64,000 nucleotides of DNA, taken from Actinocatenispora comari. GTDB lineage: Bacteria; Actinomycetota; Actinomycetes; Mycobacteriales; Micromonosporaceae. The translations under genes were made by a program, and so were the position numbers. The stretch lies in NCBI RefSeq assembly GCF_017312725.1, contig NZ_BOPO01000148.1, forward strand, positions 1-64,000. Reading direction: 5' to 3'. Positions 7,315 through 15,994 of the stretch are shown here, one piece after another. The notes under the pieces were generated by a model. The model worked only from the letters and a program-made list of their open reading frames with translations. It ran no database searches and had not been told where the DNA came from. Every line of letters starts with the position of its first letter. Position 1 is the stretch's first letter.

Positions 7315-8577
7315 TCAGATCCCTCCGACGAAACGGCCGGGGGCGAGCCGGCCGGCCGGGTCGAACTCCTGCTTGACCGCGCGCATCAGCCCGATGCCCT
7401 CGACCGGGCCCCACAGGTCGAGCTCCGGCCGGATCTTCGGCGGCGCGGCCAGCACCGTGCAGTGGCCGCCGTGGCTCATCGCGACGGTACGGGCGGCGTT
7501 GACGATCTCGACCGCGCGGTCCGGGTCGACGTCACCGGGGATCGCGGCGTGCAGCACGCCGGCGGCCGGCGAGCAGAAGATCCGCATGCCGGTACCGCGG
7601 GCCGCGTCGCGCATCGAGTACACCGGGCCGAACAGCTGCCCGACCGGCGTCACCACCTGCAACGCCACGTCCTCCGGGCCGAACGGGTAGCTGCCCCACC
7701 ACTCCGGCGGTTCGGCGTCGGCGCGAGCGTCGCCGCCGAGTACCTGGACCGCCTTCTCGGCGCGCGCCGCGACCCCGTCGGCGGGGCCCTCCAGCAGCAG
7801 CACCATCAGGTCGGGGTGGCCGGGGACCCGCGCCGGCCGGCGCAGGCTGTCCGGCTCCGGGCACTCGACCTCCATCGCGGTCGGCGCCAGCCGCTCCTGC
7901 TTCAGCCGTACCGACAGGTCGCGGACCTCGCCGGGGCTGCGCACCGGCCGGCGCACGTACGCCCGTGCCGCCGGGACCGGGGTCAGCTTCACCGCGATCT
8001 CGGTCAGCACCCCGAGCGTCCCGTACGACCCGGTGAGCAGTCGGCCCAGGTCGTAGCCGGCGACGTTCTTCACCACCTTGCCGCCGGAGTGCGCGACGAC
8101 CCCGTCGGCCCGCACCACGGTCAGCCCGATCACCTGGTCCCGCGCCGTACCGTGGCGCAGCCGCAGCGGGCCGGCCGCGCCGGTGGCGACCACCCCGCCG
8201 AGCGTCGCGCCGGGCAGCATCTCGTCCAGCGGCAGCCGCTGCCCGTGCTCGCCGAGCACCCGCTGCACCTCGGCCAGCGGGGTACCGGCACGGATCACCG
8301 CGATCAGGTCGCCGGCGGCGTGCTCCACCACCCCGGTCAGCCGGGACGTGTCCAGGATCAGGTCGGCGGCGGTCGGCGGCGCGCCCCAGTGCAGCTTCGT
8401 CCCACCGCCGCGCACCACCACGTGCAGCTCGTGCGCCGACGCGGCGCGCAGCACCCGGGACACCTCGTCGGTCGACGTCGGGTACGCCACGAAGCGCGGC
8501 TCGACGTCCGCCACCCGGTCGGTGGGCTGCGCCGCGCGCGCCTCGCACACCGCGCGCAGGTCGTCCAGTGCCGTCAT
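7315..8577 (-). CDS. glcE: Glycolate oxidase FAD-binding subunit
   Basis: A 420-residue FAD-binding subunit of the VAO/PCMH type. Motifs include VVVRGGGTKLHWG for flavin pyrophosphate binding, PGATLGGVVATGAAGPLR, and GGKVVKNVAGYDLGRLLTGSYGTLG. The last is typical of GlcE. The start is ATG 8577, whose bases overlap the TGA of glcD (ATGA), so translation is coupled. It works with GlcD and GlcF to oxidise glycolate, or a similar 2-hydroxy acid, to the 2-oxo acid. Confidence 0.92.
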   Translation of the reverse strand: MTALDDLRAVCEARAAQPTDRVADVEPRFVAYPTSTDEVSRVLRAASAHELHVVVRGGGTKLHWGAPPTAADLILDTSRLTGVVEHAAGDLIAVIRAGTPLAEVQRVLGEHGQRLPLDEMLPGATLGGVVATGAAGPLRLRHGTARDQVIGLTVVRADGVVAHSGGKVVKNVAGYDLGRLLTGSYGTLGVLTEIAVKLTPVPAARAYVRRPVRSPGEVRDLSVRLKQERLAPTAMEVECPEPDSLRRPARVPGHPDLMVLLLEGPADGVAARAEKAVQVLGGDARADAEPPEWWGSYPFGPEDVALQVVTPVGQLFGPVYSMRDAARGTGMRIFCSPAAGVLHAAIPGDVDPDRAVEIVNAARTVAMSHGGHCTVLAAPPKIRPELDLWGPVEGIGLMRAVKQEFDPAGRLAPGRFVGGI

Positions 8578-10049
8578 CAGAACGCCTCCGCCAGGCCGGC
8601 CGCCTGCGCCGGGTGCGGCGTGGTCCCGCGGCGCGGCACCTCGCCGCACAGCCGCGGCGTGGGGAACACCTTGCCCGGGTTGCAGCGCTGCGCCGGGTCG
8701 AACGCGCACCGCACCAGCTGCATGGTGTCCAGGTCGTCGGCGGTGAACATCTTCGGCAGGTGCTTCGCCTTGTCGACGCCGACGCCGTGCTCGCCGGTGA
8801 TCGAGCCACCGTGGCCGATGCACAGGTCGAGGATCGCGCCGGACACCTCCTCGGCGGCGTCGCCCTGCCCGGGCACGGACTCGTCGTACAGCACCAGCGG
8901 GTGCAGGTTGCCGTCGCCGGCGTGGAACACGTTCGCCACCCGGATCCCGGTACGTTCGGACAGCGCGGCGATGTCGGCCAGCACCTCCGGCAGCGCGGTA
9001 CGGGGGATCACGCCGTCCTGCACGATGTAGTCCGGGCTGATCCGGCCGACCGCGGCGAACGCCGACTTGCGGCCCTTCCACATCTCGCCCCGCTCGTACT
9101 CGTCGGCGGCGCGGCGCAGCTCGAACGCGCCGGACTGCTCGCACCGCGCGGTCACCGCGGCGAGCTCGGCGGCGACGTCGTCGGCCGGGCCGTCCAGTTC
9201 GACGATCAGCACCGCGCCGGCGCCGTCCGGGTAGCGGCAGTCGACGGCCTGCTCGGCCGCCTCGATCGACAGCGCGTCCATCATCTCGATCGCGGCCGGG
9301 GTGATGCCGGCGGCGATGATCGCGCTGACCGCCTCGCCGGCCGACGCCATGTCGGGAAACGCGGCGAGGATCGTCTCGACGCACTGCTGGGTCTGCACCA
9401 AGCGGACCACCACCTTCGTCGCGATGCCCAGGGTGCCCTCGGACCCGATGAACACCCCGAGCAGGTCGTAACCGGTGGACTGCCGGCACTTGCCGGCACC
9501 GAGCCACACCACGTCACCATCCGGAGTAACGATCTCCAAGCCGGTCACGTGGTGCGCGGTGAACCCATATTTCAGACAGTGCGCACCGCCCGAGTTCTCC
9601 GCGACGTTGCCGCCGATGGAGCAGATCTGCTGGCTTGACGGGTCTGGTGCGTAGTGGTAATGCGCGGGCGAAACCTCCCGGCTGATCGCCAGGTTGATGA
9701 CGCCGGGCTCGACGACGGCGCACTCGGCGTCCAGGTCGACCTCCAGGATGCGGCGCATCCGGCTGGTCACGATCAGCACGCCGTCGGACCGGGGCAGCGC
9801 CCCGCCGGACAGCCCCGTCCCGGAGCCGCGCGCCACGAACGGCAGGTCGGCGTCCCGGCAGGCGCGTACCACCTCGGCGACCTGCTCGGTGGATTCCGGC
9901 AGCACGACCAGCCCGGGGCTGACCGCGTAGCGGGCCAGGCCGTCGCACTCGTAGGTGCGCAGTTCGGCGGGGTCGGACAGCACCGCGTGCGGGCCGAGCG
10001 AAGCGGCGAGCCGTTCGGCCACTGCCGCCAGCCGGGCCGGCACTTCCAT
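8577..10049 (-). CDS. glcD: Glycolate oxidase / FAD-linked oxidase catalytic subunit
   Basis: A 490-residue flavoprotein of the FAD-linked oxidase C family. Flavin motifs are VARGSGTGLSGGALP, AVVEPGVINLAI and CSIGGNVAENSGGAHCLKYG. The C-terminal domain has NVFHAGDGNLHPLV and GSITGEHGVGVDKAKHL, whose His and Glu residues are typical of GlcD and D-lactate dehydrogenases. A good SD (GGAGGCGCGG) precedes the ATG. It heads the glcDEF operon. Substrate assignment to glycolate rests on the operon; D-lactate or another 2-hydroxy acid is possible. Confidence 0.93.
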   Translation of the reverse strand: MEVPARLAAVAERLAASLGPHAVLSDPAELRTYECDGLARYAVSPGLVVLPESTEQVAEVVRACRDADLPFVARGSGTGLSGGALPRSDGVLIVTSRMRRILEVDLDAECAVVEPGVINLAISREVSPAHYHYAPDPSSQQICSIGGNVAENSGGAHCLKYGFTAHHVTGLEIVTPDGDVVWLGAGKCRQSTGYDLLGVFIGSEGTLGIATKVVVRLVQTQQCVETILAAFPDMASAGEAVSAIIAAGITPAAIEMMDALSIEAAEQAVDCRYPDGAGAVLIVELDGPADDVAAELAAVTARCEQSGAFELRRAADEYERGEMWKGRKSAFAAVGRISPDYIVQDGVIPRTALPEVLADIAALSERTGIRVANVFHAGDGNLHPLVLYDESVPGQGDAAEEVSGAILDLCIGHGGSITGEHGVGVDKAKHLPKMFTADDLDTMQLVRCAFDPAQRCNPGKVFPTPRLCGEVPRRGTTPHPAQAAGLAEAF

Positions 10050-10119
10050 CCGCGCCTCCAGCGCTCACGCCCCGCCGGTCACCGGCGAGTCGCCATCCGA
10101 CGCCATCCTGCAGCACCTC

Positions 10120-10132
10120 TTGGTACGGCCAA
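10120..10132. promoter_or_regulatory. Possible FCD/GntR-type operator upstream of glcD
   Basis: TTGGTACGGCCAA is an imperfect palindrome about 70 bp upstream of glcD. It is one base away from the TTGGTnnnACCAA pattern bound by LldR/GlcC-type regulators. No such regulator lies in the window, so this is tentative. Confidence 0.3.
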
Positions 10133-10211
10133 ACTACGGCGCCCCGAGTGCCGGGTCAACAAACCACAACGGCACGACCGGAGTCGCGGCGTGGCCCGTG
10201 TCGCCGGCAGG

Positions 10212-10907
10212 TCAGGGACCGTTGGGCTCCGGCCGGACGCCGTGCCCGGTACGGGCCACCGACGAGACCGCCTGCGCGATCGACGCACCGCCGCCGACCA
10301 GCTCCAACGTCAAGCCCGCGGTGTCCGGCTCGTCCAGCAGCGCGGCCAGCACCCAGGCCACGTCGTCCCGGGTCACCTCGCCCGGCTCGGCCTCCGGCGC
10401 CAGCCGGATCCGCCCCGTACCGGGGTCGTCGGTCAGCCGGCCGGGCCGCAGGATCGTCAACGCCAGGTCGGGCCGGTGCCGCAACTCCTCCTCCGCCTCG
10501 CCCTTCGCCTTCTGGTACGCCGCGAACACCTCGTCGGTGCCCGGCCGCGGCGGGGCGCCGGCACCCATCGACGAGACCAGCAGGTACCGCTGGACGCCGG
10601 CCAGCCGGGCCGCGTCGGCGAGCAGGATCGCGCCGTCGCGGTCCATCGTCTGCTTGCGCTCGGCGCCGCTGCCCGCGCCGGCGCCGGCGGCGAACACCAC
10701 CGCGTCGGCGTACCGGACCTGCTCGGCGACCTGCTCCGGCGTCGCCGACTCCAGATCCAGGACGACCGGATGTGCGCCCAGCTCACGAAGCTCGTCGGCC
10801 TGGTCCGGATTGCGGATCAGGCTCACCACGGCGTCGGAACGCGCAACCAGTTGGCGCGTCAGTCGGAGTGCGATCTTCCCGTGCCCACCAGCCACAACCA
10901 CCCGCAT
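10212..10907 (-). CDS. NAD(P)-binding atypical SDR (NmrA/YwnB-like)
   Basis: A 231-residue Rossmann-fold protein beginning MRVVVAGGHGKIALRL, the glycine motif of atypical short-chain dehydrogenases. Other landmarks are VVFAAGAGAG, YLLVSSMGAGAP and the LTILRPGRLTDDPGTG segment seen in SDR5-type proteins. A canonical YxxxK is not clear (AAYQKAKGEAEE is at the equivalent place), so catalysis is uncertain. Many relatives act as redox-sensing or NADPH-binding regulators. The start is supported by TACGGT 6 nt upstream. It lies downstream of no gene and is transcribed alone. Confidence 0.88.
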   Translation of the reverse strand: MRVVVAGGHGKIALRLTRQLVARSDAVVSLIRNPDQADELRELGAHPVVLDLESATPEQVAEQVRYADAVVFAAGAGAGSGAERKQTMDRDGAILLADAARLAGVQRYLLVSSMGAGAPPRPGTDEVFAAYQKAKGEAEEELRHRPDLALTILRPGRLTDDPGTGRIRLAPEAEPGEVTRDDVAWVLAALLDEPDTAGLTLELVGGGASIAQAVSSVARTGHGVRPEPNGP

Positions 10908-10913
10908 GTCCCC

Positions 10914-10919
10914 ACCGTA
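10914..10919 (-). promoter_or_regulatory. -10 box of SDR gene promoter
   Basis: TACGGT on the minus strand, then GGGGAC, then ATG at 10907. This is either leaderless or served by the GGGGAC as a close SD. Confidence 0.45.
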
Positions 10920-11214
10920 TTACTGTCCGCACCTTGCGTGGCGCCGGCAAAACGAGTAATTAACGCAAATACGGCGTGAGAGTTTTCATGTCACGGAAAC
11001 TGGCCCACCCGGTGCGCGTGCATGCGGTGAGTCATCGATGGCGGTACGCGGGTGACGACTGCGCACCGCGAGATGGTGGCGCCGGTCCGTACGGGTCTGC
11101 CCAAACAGTGTCGATCCGTGTTACACAACCAAGCGTCTCGGCGAACCAACGACCAGGCAGTCGGGCCGGTTCGCCGGCGAACACCCCCGAAAAGACGCAC
11201 CGAGGAGGCGCGTT
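10920..11214. other. Divergent intergenic region
   Basis: About 295 bp between the SDR gene (minus) and the membrane protein (plus). It is locally AT-richer (around 10955-10985) and should hold the plus-strand promoter. I cannot point to a convincing -35/-10 pair. GAGGAGG at 11202-11208 is the ribosome site of the next gene. Confidence 0.4.
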
Positions 11215-11796
11215 GTGACCGATCCGAACGGTGGCGGCTTCAACTCCGGAGACGATCCGGTGACCCACCGCCTGCCACTGCGCAACACCAGCACCCAGAC
11301 CGCGTCCCGGCCGGGCAGCGCCGACCCGTGGCGCACCGACACGCCGGACGAGGACAACCCGTTCGCCGGTACCGCGCTCGGCGGCCTGCCGGACCGCGGC
11401 AACACCCCGGCGAACCCGTTCGGCTCCCCCGCCGCGGGCAGCCCGTCGTCGCTCGACCTGGACGACGACGAGCGGCGCAAGGCGCGTACCAGCTTCCCGA
11501 TCACCATCGGCCTGATCTGCACCGTCGCCGGTGCGACCCTCGGCGTCACCGAGGTGCTGGCGCGGGTCGGTGCGGTCGTCGGTGCGCTCGGCATCCTGCT
11601 GTCGGTGATCGGCCTGATCAGTGCGCGGCGGGCGCACGTCGGCGGCCGGCTGGTGGCCGTCCTGTCGATCCTGATCGGCCTGGCCGCCATCGGCATCGCG
11701 GTGGTCGACCACTTCGGCACCTTCACCTGGCTCACCGCCGACCTGCCGAAGCACCTCGCGAACAAGATCGACGACTACGTGCCGTTCCTGTCCTGA
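11215..11796 (+). CDS. Small integral membrane protein with disordered N-terminus
   Basis: A 193-residue protein. The first ~90 residues are hydrophilic and disorder-like, with two NPF tripeptides (DNPFAG, ANPFGS). Three hydrophobic segments follow (around residues 98-120, 122-137 and 145-162). The C-terminus continues into a short soluble tail (TADLPKHLANKIDDYVPFLS). Similar small multi-pass proteins are frequent in actinomycetes but have no established function. Start is GTG with a strong SD, GAGGAGG, 6 nt upstream. A large hairpin follows the gene. Confidence 0.82.
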   Translation: MTDPNGGGFNSGDDPVTHRLPLRNTSTQTASRPGSADPWRTDTPDEDNPFAGTALGGLPDRGNTPANPFGSPAAGSPSSLDLDDDERRKARTSFPITIGLICTVAGATLGVTEVLARVGAVVGALGILLSVIGLISARRAHVGGRLVAVLSILIGLAAIGIAVVDHFGTFTWLTADLPKHLANKIDDYVPFLS

Positions 11797-11815
11797 CCGT
11801 CCATAGTGGACATCT

Positions 11816-11869
11816 GCGGCGACGCCGCGGTGGGCTCGCCGTTGGCGGCGGGCCCACCGGCGTCGCCGC
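11816..11869 (+). terminator. Strong hairpin terminator
   Basis: GCGGCGACGCCGCGGTGGGC pairs with a near-perfect complement ending at 11869 across a ~13-nt loop. It separates the membrane-protein gene from the mycosin gene. There is no U-tract, as usual in high-GC actinobacteria. Confidence 0.65.
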
Positions 11870-11963
11870 CGTCGTACCGGTAGCCGGACGGCGGTGACCT
11901 CCTGTCACCAGGCCGGACGGTACGCCGACGGCAGGCGACGCCGGCCCGTTTTGTTGCGGGCCC

Positions 11964-11969
11964 TAGGAT
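11964..11969 (+). promoter_or_regulatory. -10 box of leaderless mycosin gene
   Basis: TAGGAT is followed by 7 bases and the GTG at 11977. No SD is visible. Confidence 0.5.
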
Positions 11970-11976
11970 CGCTCGG

Positions 11977-13404
11977 GTGATGCCACGGCTACCCGCAGCT
12001 TCGGACCGCACGGACCGTCGGCACCGGCCGGACCGCGGCGTTCGACGCCGGCTCGACCGGGGCGTTCGCCGCCGGGTGGGCGGGTCGTGGCGGCTGGCGG
12101 TCGCGACGCTGACGGTGCTGGCGCTGGGCGGCCCGGTGCTGGGCGGCGCGGTGCTGGTCGCGCCGGGCGTCGCCGACGCCGCCCCGCAGTGCTCGCAAGG
12201 CCAGATCGACAACGTCGACTACCAGCCCTGGGCGGTCAAGCGCATCGCGGCCGACCGGGCCTGGCCGATCAGCCAGGGCCGCGGCGTCACCGTCGCGGTG
12301 CTCGACTCCGGCGTCAACGCGAAGCACCGGCAGCTCGCCGGCCGGGTCGAGGCCGGTACGGATCTGGTCCGCGGCAAGGGGACCGCCGACACCGACTGCA
12401 ACGGGCACGGTTCGGCGGTCGCCGGCATCATCGCCGGCAAGCGCGTCGACGGCTCCGGCTTCGCCGGTGTGGCACCGGAAGCGACCATCCTGCCGATCCG
12501 GATCGCCGAGGACACCGAGAAGTTCGACGACGGGTCGCCGCGCATCGCCGCCGCGATCCGGTACGCGGTGGACCACGACGCGACGGTCATCAACATGTCG
12601 CTGACCACCGACGACACCCCGCAGCTGCGTTCCGCGGTCGGCTACGCGCACGAGCACGGCGTGGTCATGGTCGCCGCCACCGGCAACCAGGCGGACGACC
12701 AGCCCGAGTATCCGGCGGCGTACCCGGACGTCGTCGCGGTGGGCGGGGTCGACTCGTCCGGCGGCCACGACAGCGAGTCGGTGACCGGCGACTGGGTCGA
12801 CCTGGCCGCGCCGAGCACCGACATCGTCGCACCGGCCGGCACCGGCTCCGGCTACCGCCCCCATGAGGGCACGAGCTTCGCGGCGCCGGTGGTGGCCGGC
12901 ACCGCGGCGCTGATCCGCGCGTACCGGCCGGAGCTGACGCCGGACCAGGTGGCGACCCGGCTGGAGGCGACCGCCGACCATCCCGCCGACGGGCACGACG
13001 ACCGGGTCGGCTACGGCGTGGTCAACCCGTACCGGGCGGTCACCCAGGTGCTCGGCGAGCCGGGCGACGGCGCCGCCGCCGGTGGCGCGCTGCCCGCCGC
13101 GGCGAGCCGTACCGACGCCGCCGACCCGGTCCGGACCGCGGCGCTGTGGGCGGCGGTCGGGCTGCTCGCCGTGGTGATCGCGCTGCTGGTGCTCGCCGTC
13201 GTCGTACCGGCCGGGCGGCGTCGCGGCTGGCGCCCCGGGCTGCGCGGCCGGCTGCCCGGACCGCGGTCGGCCCGCCGCGGGCCCGCCGAGTACGACCCGG
13301 CCGCGCCGCCGCCGATCGAGCCGGAACCGCCGGCCACCACCGCCGTGCGGCTGCCCGGCACCGACAGCGCGGCCACCTTCACGGTCGACGTGCACCTGAA
13401 CTGA
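11977..13404 (+). CDS. Mycosin-like S8 serine protease (stand-alone copy)
   Basis: Membrane-anchored subtilase of the type VII mycosin (MycP) type, 475 aa. After a basic N-terminus comes a signal/anchor segment (residues ~37-68, ending ADAAP). The catalytic triad is D110 in AVLDSGV, H144 in CNGHGSAVAG and S300 in GTSFAAPVVAG, with oxyanion N237. A C-terminal transmembrane helix (~390-410) and a cytoplasmic basic/proline tail complete the usual mycosin layout. It lies about 15 kb from the ESX core genes and has no ecc neighbours, so it may serve another substrate set or have a separate role. Transcription is probably leaderless. Confidence 0.92.
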   Translation: MMPRLPAASDRTDRRHRPDRGVRRRLDRGVRRRVGGSWRLAVATLTVLALGGPVLGGAVLVAPGVADAAPQCSQGQIDNVDYQPWAVKRIAADRAWPISQGRGVTVAVLDSGVNAKHRQLAGRVEAGTDLVRGKGTADTDCNGHGSAVAGIIAGKRVDGSGFAGVAPEATILPIRIAEDTEKFDDGSPRIAAAIRYAVDHDATVINMSLTTDDTPQLRSAVGYAHEHGVVMVAATGNQADDQPEYPAAYPDVVAVGGVDSSGGHDSESVTGDWVDLAAPSTDIVAPAGTGSGYRPHEGTSFAAPVVAGTAALIRAYRPELTPDQVATRLEATADHPADGHDDRVGYGVVNPYRAVTQVLGEPGDGAAAGGALPAAASRTDAADPVRTAALWAAVGLLAVVIALLVLAVVVPAGRRRGWRPGLRGRLPGPRSARRGPAEYDPAAPPPIEPEPPATTAVRLPGTDSAATFTVDVHLN

Positions 13405-13506
13405 CGATCCGCCCGGGCCGCGGGGGGTCCACCCGACTGACGACCCGCCCGGTGCCCCGGGGAGGTCCACCCGAACCGACGACCCGCCCGGTGCCCCGGG
13501 GAGTCA
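13402..13506. repeat. Tandem repeat filling a convergent gene junction
   Basis: Three imperfect units of 36-39 bp (starting near 13402, 13438 and 13477) with the core GACGACCCGCCCGGTGCCCC. The array starts at the mycosin stop codon and runs to the stop of the convergent phosphatase gene. The repeated CCCCGGGG may also form hairpins. Confidence 0.7.
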
Positions 13507-15612
13507 GGGGGCGGCGGGTTCGTTGCGGAGGACGAGGACGGCGATGTCGTCGCGCGGCGGGTCGGCGGTGAACGACAGGACGGCGTCGGTCAGCTTGCCG
13601 GCGATCGTCGCCGCCGGCGCACCAGCCAGGCCGCGCAGCTCGCGGCGCAGCCGCTGGTGGCCGAACAGGGTGCCGCCGCGGCGGCGTTCGGTCACCCCGT
13701 CGGTGAAGAACACCAGCGCGTCGCCCGGCGCCAGCCGGAACTTCACCGGCGTCACGGTCACCTCCGGCAGCAGCCCGACGGCGGTACCGCACTCGCCGAC
13801 CTGCTCCGGGTTCGGCACCTCGCCGCCGTCCGGCCCGCCGCCGGGCCGTACCAGGAACGGCTTGTCGTGGCCGGACAGGCACAGCTCGATCTCCAGCGCG
13901 CCGTCCGCGGCGCGGGCCACCACCGCCATCGCGAGGGTGCAGTACCGGTAGCCGTCGTGCTGGTCGAGCAGGGTCTGGTTGAGCAGCTCGACGATCCGGC
14001 CGAGCGGCCGGCCGTCCCGCACCAGCACCCGGATCACGTCGCGGACCACGCCGGTCAGCGCCGCGGCCTGGGCGCCCTTGCCGCACACGTCGCCGATGCA
14101 CATCAGCCACTGGTCGGCGCCGAGCTCCAGCACGTCGTAGAAGTCGCCACCGACGTCGGTGCCGGTGCTCGCCGGCTCGTACTCGGCGGCGAACGTGACA
14201 CCGTCCGCGGTCGGCAGCGCGGACGGCAGCAGCGCCCGCTGGAACGCCTGCGAGACGTCCGCGCGTTCGGCGTGGATGCGGGCGTTCTCGATGGCCAGCG
14301 CGGCGCGGCGGGCGATGTCGGAGATGATCGTGACGTCGTCCGGCGCGTGCAGCCGGTCGGGCGGGCGGCCCACGGACAGCGTGCCGAGCACCCCGCCGCG
14401 CGCGATCAGTGGTACCGCGACGCCCTCGGCCGGCCGGGGCAGCGCGACGACCCCGTCGCCGTGTGCCGCCTCCGTCAGCCGGTCGGTGATCTCCTCGTCG
14501 TCGTGGCCGGACAGCAGCCGGCGCAGCAGCGGCAGCGCGCCCTCGTCGGCGTGCGTGGACGCGGCGAGGCTGAGCTCCCCGTACTCGTCGAGCACGTGCA
14601 GCGCGCACCACTCGCCGAGCCGCGGTACGACCAGCTGCGGGACCAGGGCGAGGGTCAGCTCCACGTCGAGCGACTGGGCCAGCAGCTCGCTCGCCTCGGC
14701 CAGGTAGGTCAGCCAGCTGCGCCGGGCCCGGTCCATGTCGCGCAGCCGGTCGTTCTCGATCGCGATGGTCATCCGCTCGGCGGACAGCTGGGCCAGCGAG
14801 TGCCACGACTCGGTGAGCGCCGCGTCCGGTGCGGTGTGCAGCTCGATCCGGCCGGACAGCGGCCGCGGCAGCGGCAGCGGCACCGACTCGGACGGCGCGG
14901 ACTCGGCCGTCTCGGGCTCGGCCTCCGGGGCGGCGATGCCGTCCGGCGCCTCCACCACCGGCAGCCCGGCCGTACCCTGCCGGGCCACCATCCGCTGGCC
15001 GCGGCCGTCCGAGGCGTCCACGTAGACCGCGCCGCCGGCGGCGCCGATCACCTCGCACAGCCGCAGCAGCAGCTCGGACAGCAGCTGCGGCAGGGTCAAC
15101 CGTTGCCGCAGGTCCTCCGGTACGTGCACGAGCCAGACCAGCGCGTCGGCCGGGCCGGTGGCGGCCGCCTCCGGCGACTCGGGGCGCGGCCGGGTGGGCT
15201 GGCCGTATCGGGTGCGGGCCGGCGGGCCGCCGCGCTCCAGCCGGAACCAGACGCCCTTGCCGGTCGGGTCGTGGGTGGTGCCCCAGGAGGTGGCGAACTG
15301 GTCGACCAGCAGCAGGCCGCGGCCGTGCTCGGCGGTCTCGTCCGGGGTGAGCAGGTTCGTCTCGATCGGCCCGCCGCGGTAGTCGGTGACCGTGACGGTG
15401 ACGCCGCGCTCGTCGGCGGCGATGTCGACGTCGAGGTCGGTACCGGCGTGCACCACACCGTTGGTGGACAGCTCGGTGGTCAGCAGCAGCGCCTCGTCGA
15501 GCAGGTCGCTCTGGCCGGACTCGACGAGCACCTCGCGCACGGCGGCCCGGGCCGCCGCCGGTGACCGGTAGTCGGCGGGCAGCCGTAGCCGGCGATGCAC
15601 CGCAGTGGTCAC
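13504..15612 (-). CDS. SpoIIE/PP2C phosphatase with N-terminal anti-sigma-type ATPase and GAF domain
   Basis: A 702-residue regulatory phosphatase. The N-terminal ~130 residues resemble an RsbW/SpoIIAB-type HATPase ([15 protein letters not shown]-box, [18 protein letters not shown]-box). A GAF-like sensory region spans about 330-460. The C-terminal ~230 residues are a SpoIIE PP2C domain, with Mg2+ ligands in GGDFYDV and [12 protein letters not shown] and the final acidic motif DDIAVLVL. Such proteins set the phosphorylation state of anti-sigma-factor antagonists. The start is GTG 15612 behind GGGAGGTGGG; the frame stays open upstream but lacks coding character. It is divergent from the multi-HAMP kinase and likely belongs to the same signalling system. 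Confidence 0.9.
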   Translation of the reverse strand: MTTAVHRRLRLPADYRSPAAARAAVREVLVESGQSDLLDEALLLTTELSTNGVVHAGTDLDVDIAADERGVTVTVTDYRGGPIETNLLTPDETAEHGRGLLLVDQFATSWGTTHDPTGKGVWFRLERGGPPARTRYGQPTRPRPESPEAAATGPADALVWLVHVPEDLRQRLTLPQLLSELLLRLCEVIGAAGGAVYVDASDGRGQRMVARQGTAGLPVVEAPDGIAAPEAEPETAESAPSESVPLPLPRPLSGRIELHTAPDAALTESWHSLAQLSAERMTIAIENDRLRDMDRARRSWLTYLAEASELLAQSLDVELTLALVPQLVVPRLGEWCALHVLDEYGELSLAASTHADEGALPLLRRLLSGHDDEEITDRLTEAAHGDGVVALPRPAEGVAVPLIARGGVLGTLSVGRPPDRLHAPDDVTIISDIARRAALAIENARIHAERADVSQAFQRALLPSALPTADGVTFAAEYEPASTGTDVGGDFYDVLELGADQWLMCIGDVCGKGAQAAALTGVVRDVIRVLVRDGRPLGRIVELLNQTLLDQHDGYRYCTLAMAVVARAADGALEIELCLSGHDKPFLVRPGGGPDGGEVPNPEQVGECGTAVGLLPEVTVTPVKFRLAPGDALVFFTDGVTERRRGGTLFGHQRLRRELRGLAGAPAATIAGKLTDAVLSFTADPPRDDIAVLVLRNEPAAP

Positions 15613-15994
15613 CCCACCTCCCGTTTTCCCGGTTCGTACCGGGAGTCGACACCGGCGCGCAGGCTCCGCGGTCGCCGCACCTTCGGTGCGATGTGGGCAT
15701 CTGCGGTGCGTTGTCCGACAGCGACGCCGCCGTGGCCCCGTCACACGATACCGAGCGCCGGCCGGTACCGGTGACCGTCGGCTGCCGGGCCGTTGCGGTT
15801 GTGGCAGACTGCAAATTCCTGGGCGAAGAATGTACCTGTTTGCTTTCCGTGCCCCAAAGGTCGGCCGAGCCGTGCGGTTGACTGGGGCCAGAACCCTACC
15901 GCTGATCGTGTCGCTACGGCCTGTGCACGTAGCCACATCCAGCCGTAGGGTTCGTACGACGTGGCCGACGTCCGCGAGGAGCAGTGAGCGAGCA
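15613..15994. promoter_or_regulatory. Divergent regulatory region with nested inverted repeats
   Basis: About 380 bp between the phosphatase gene and the multi-HAMP kinase. GAACCCTAC at 15891-15899 is perfectly repeated in inverted form at 15945-15953. Inside it CTACGGC (15914-15920) pairs with GCCGTAG (15942-15948). TAGGGT at 15946-15951 is a possible -10 box for the kinase. The nested palindromes could be an operator or an RNA hairpin in the leader. Confidence 0.4.

Noticed and set aside
7315-9507. 730-codon version of glcE
   Set aside because: The first 310 codons overlap glcD in another frame. The real product starts at ATG 8577, overlapping the glcD stop.
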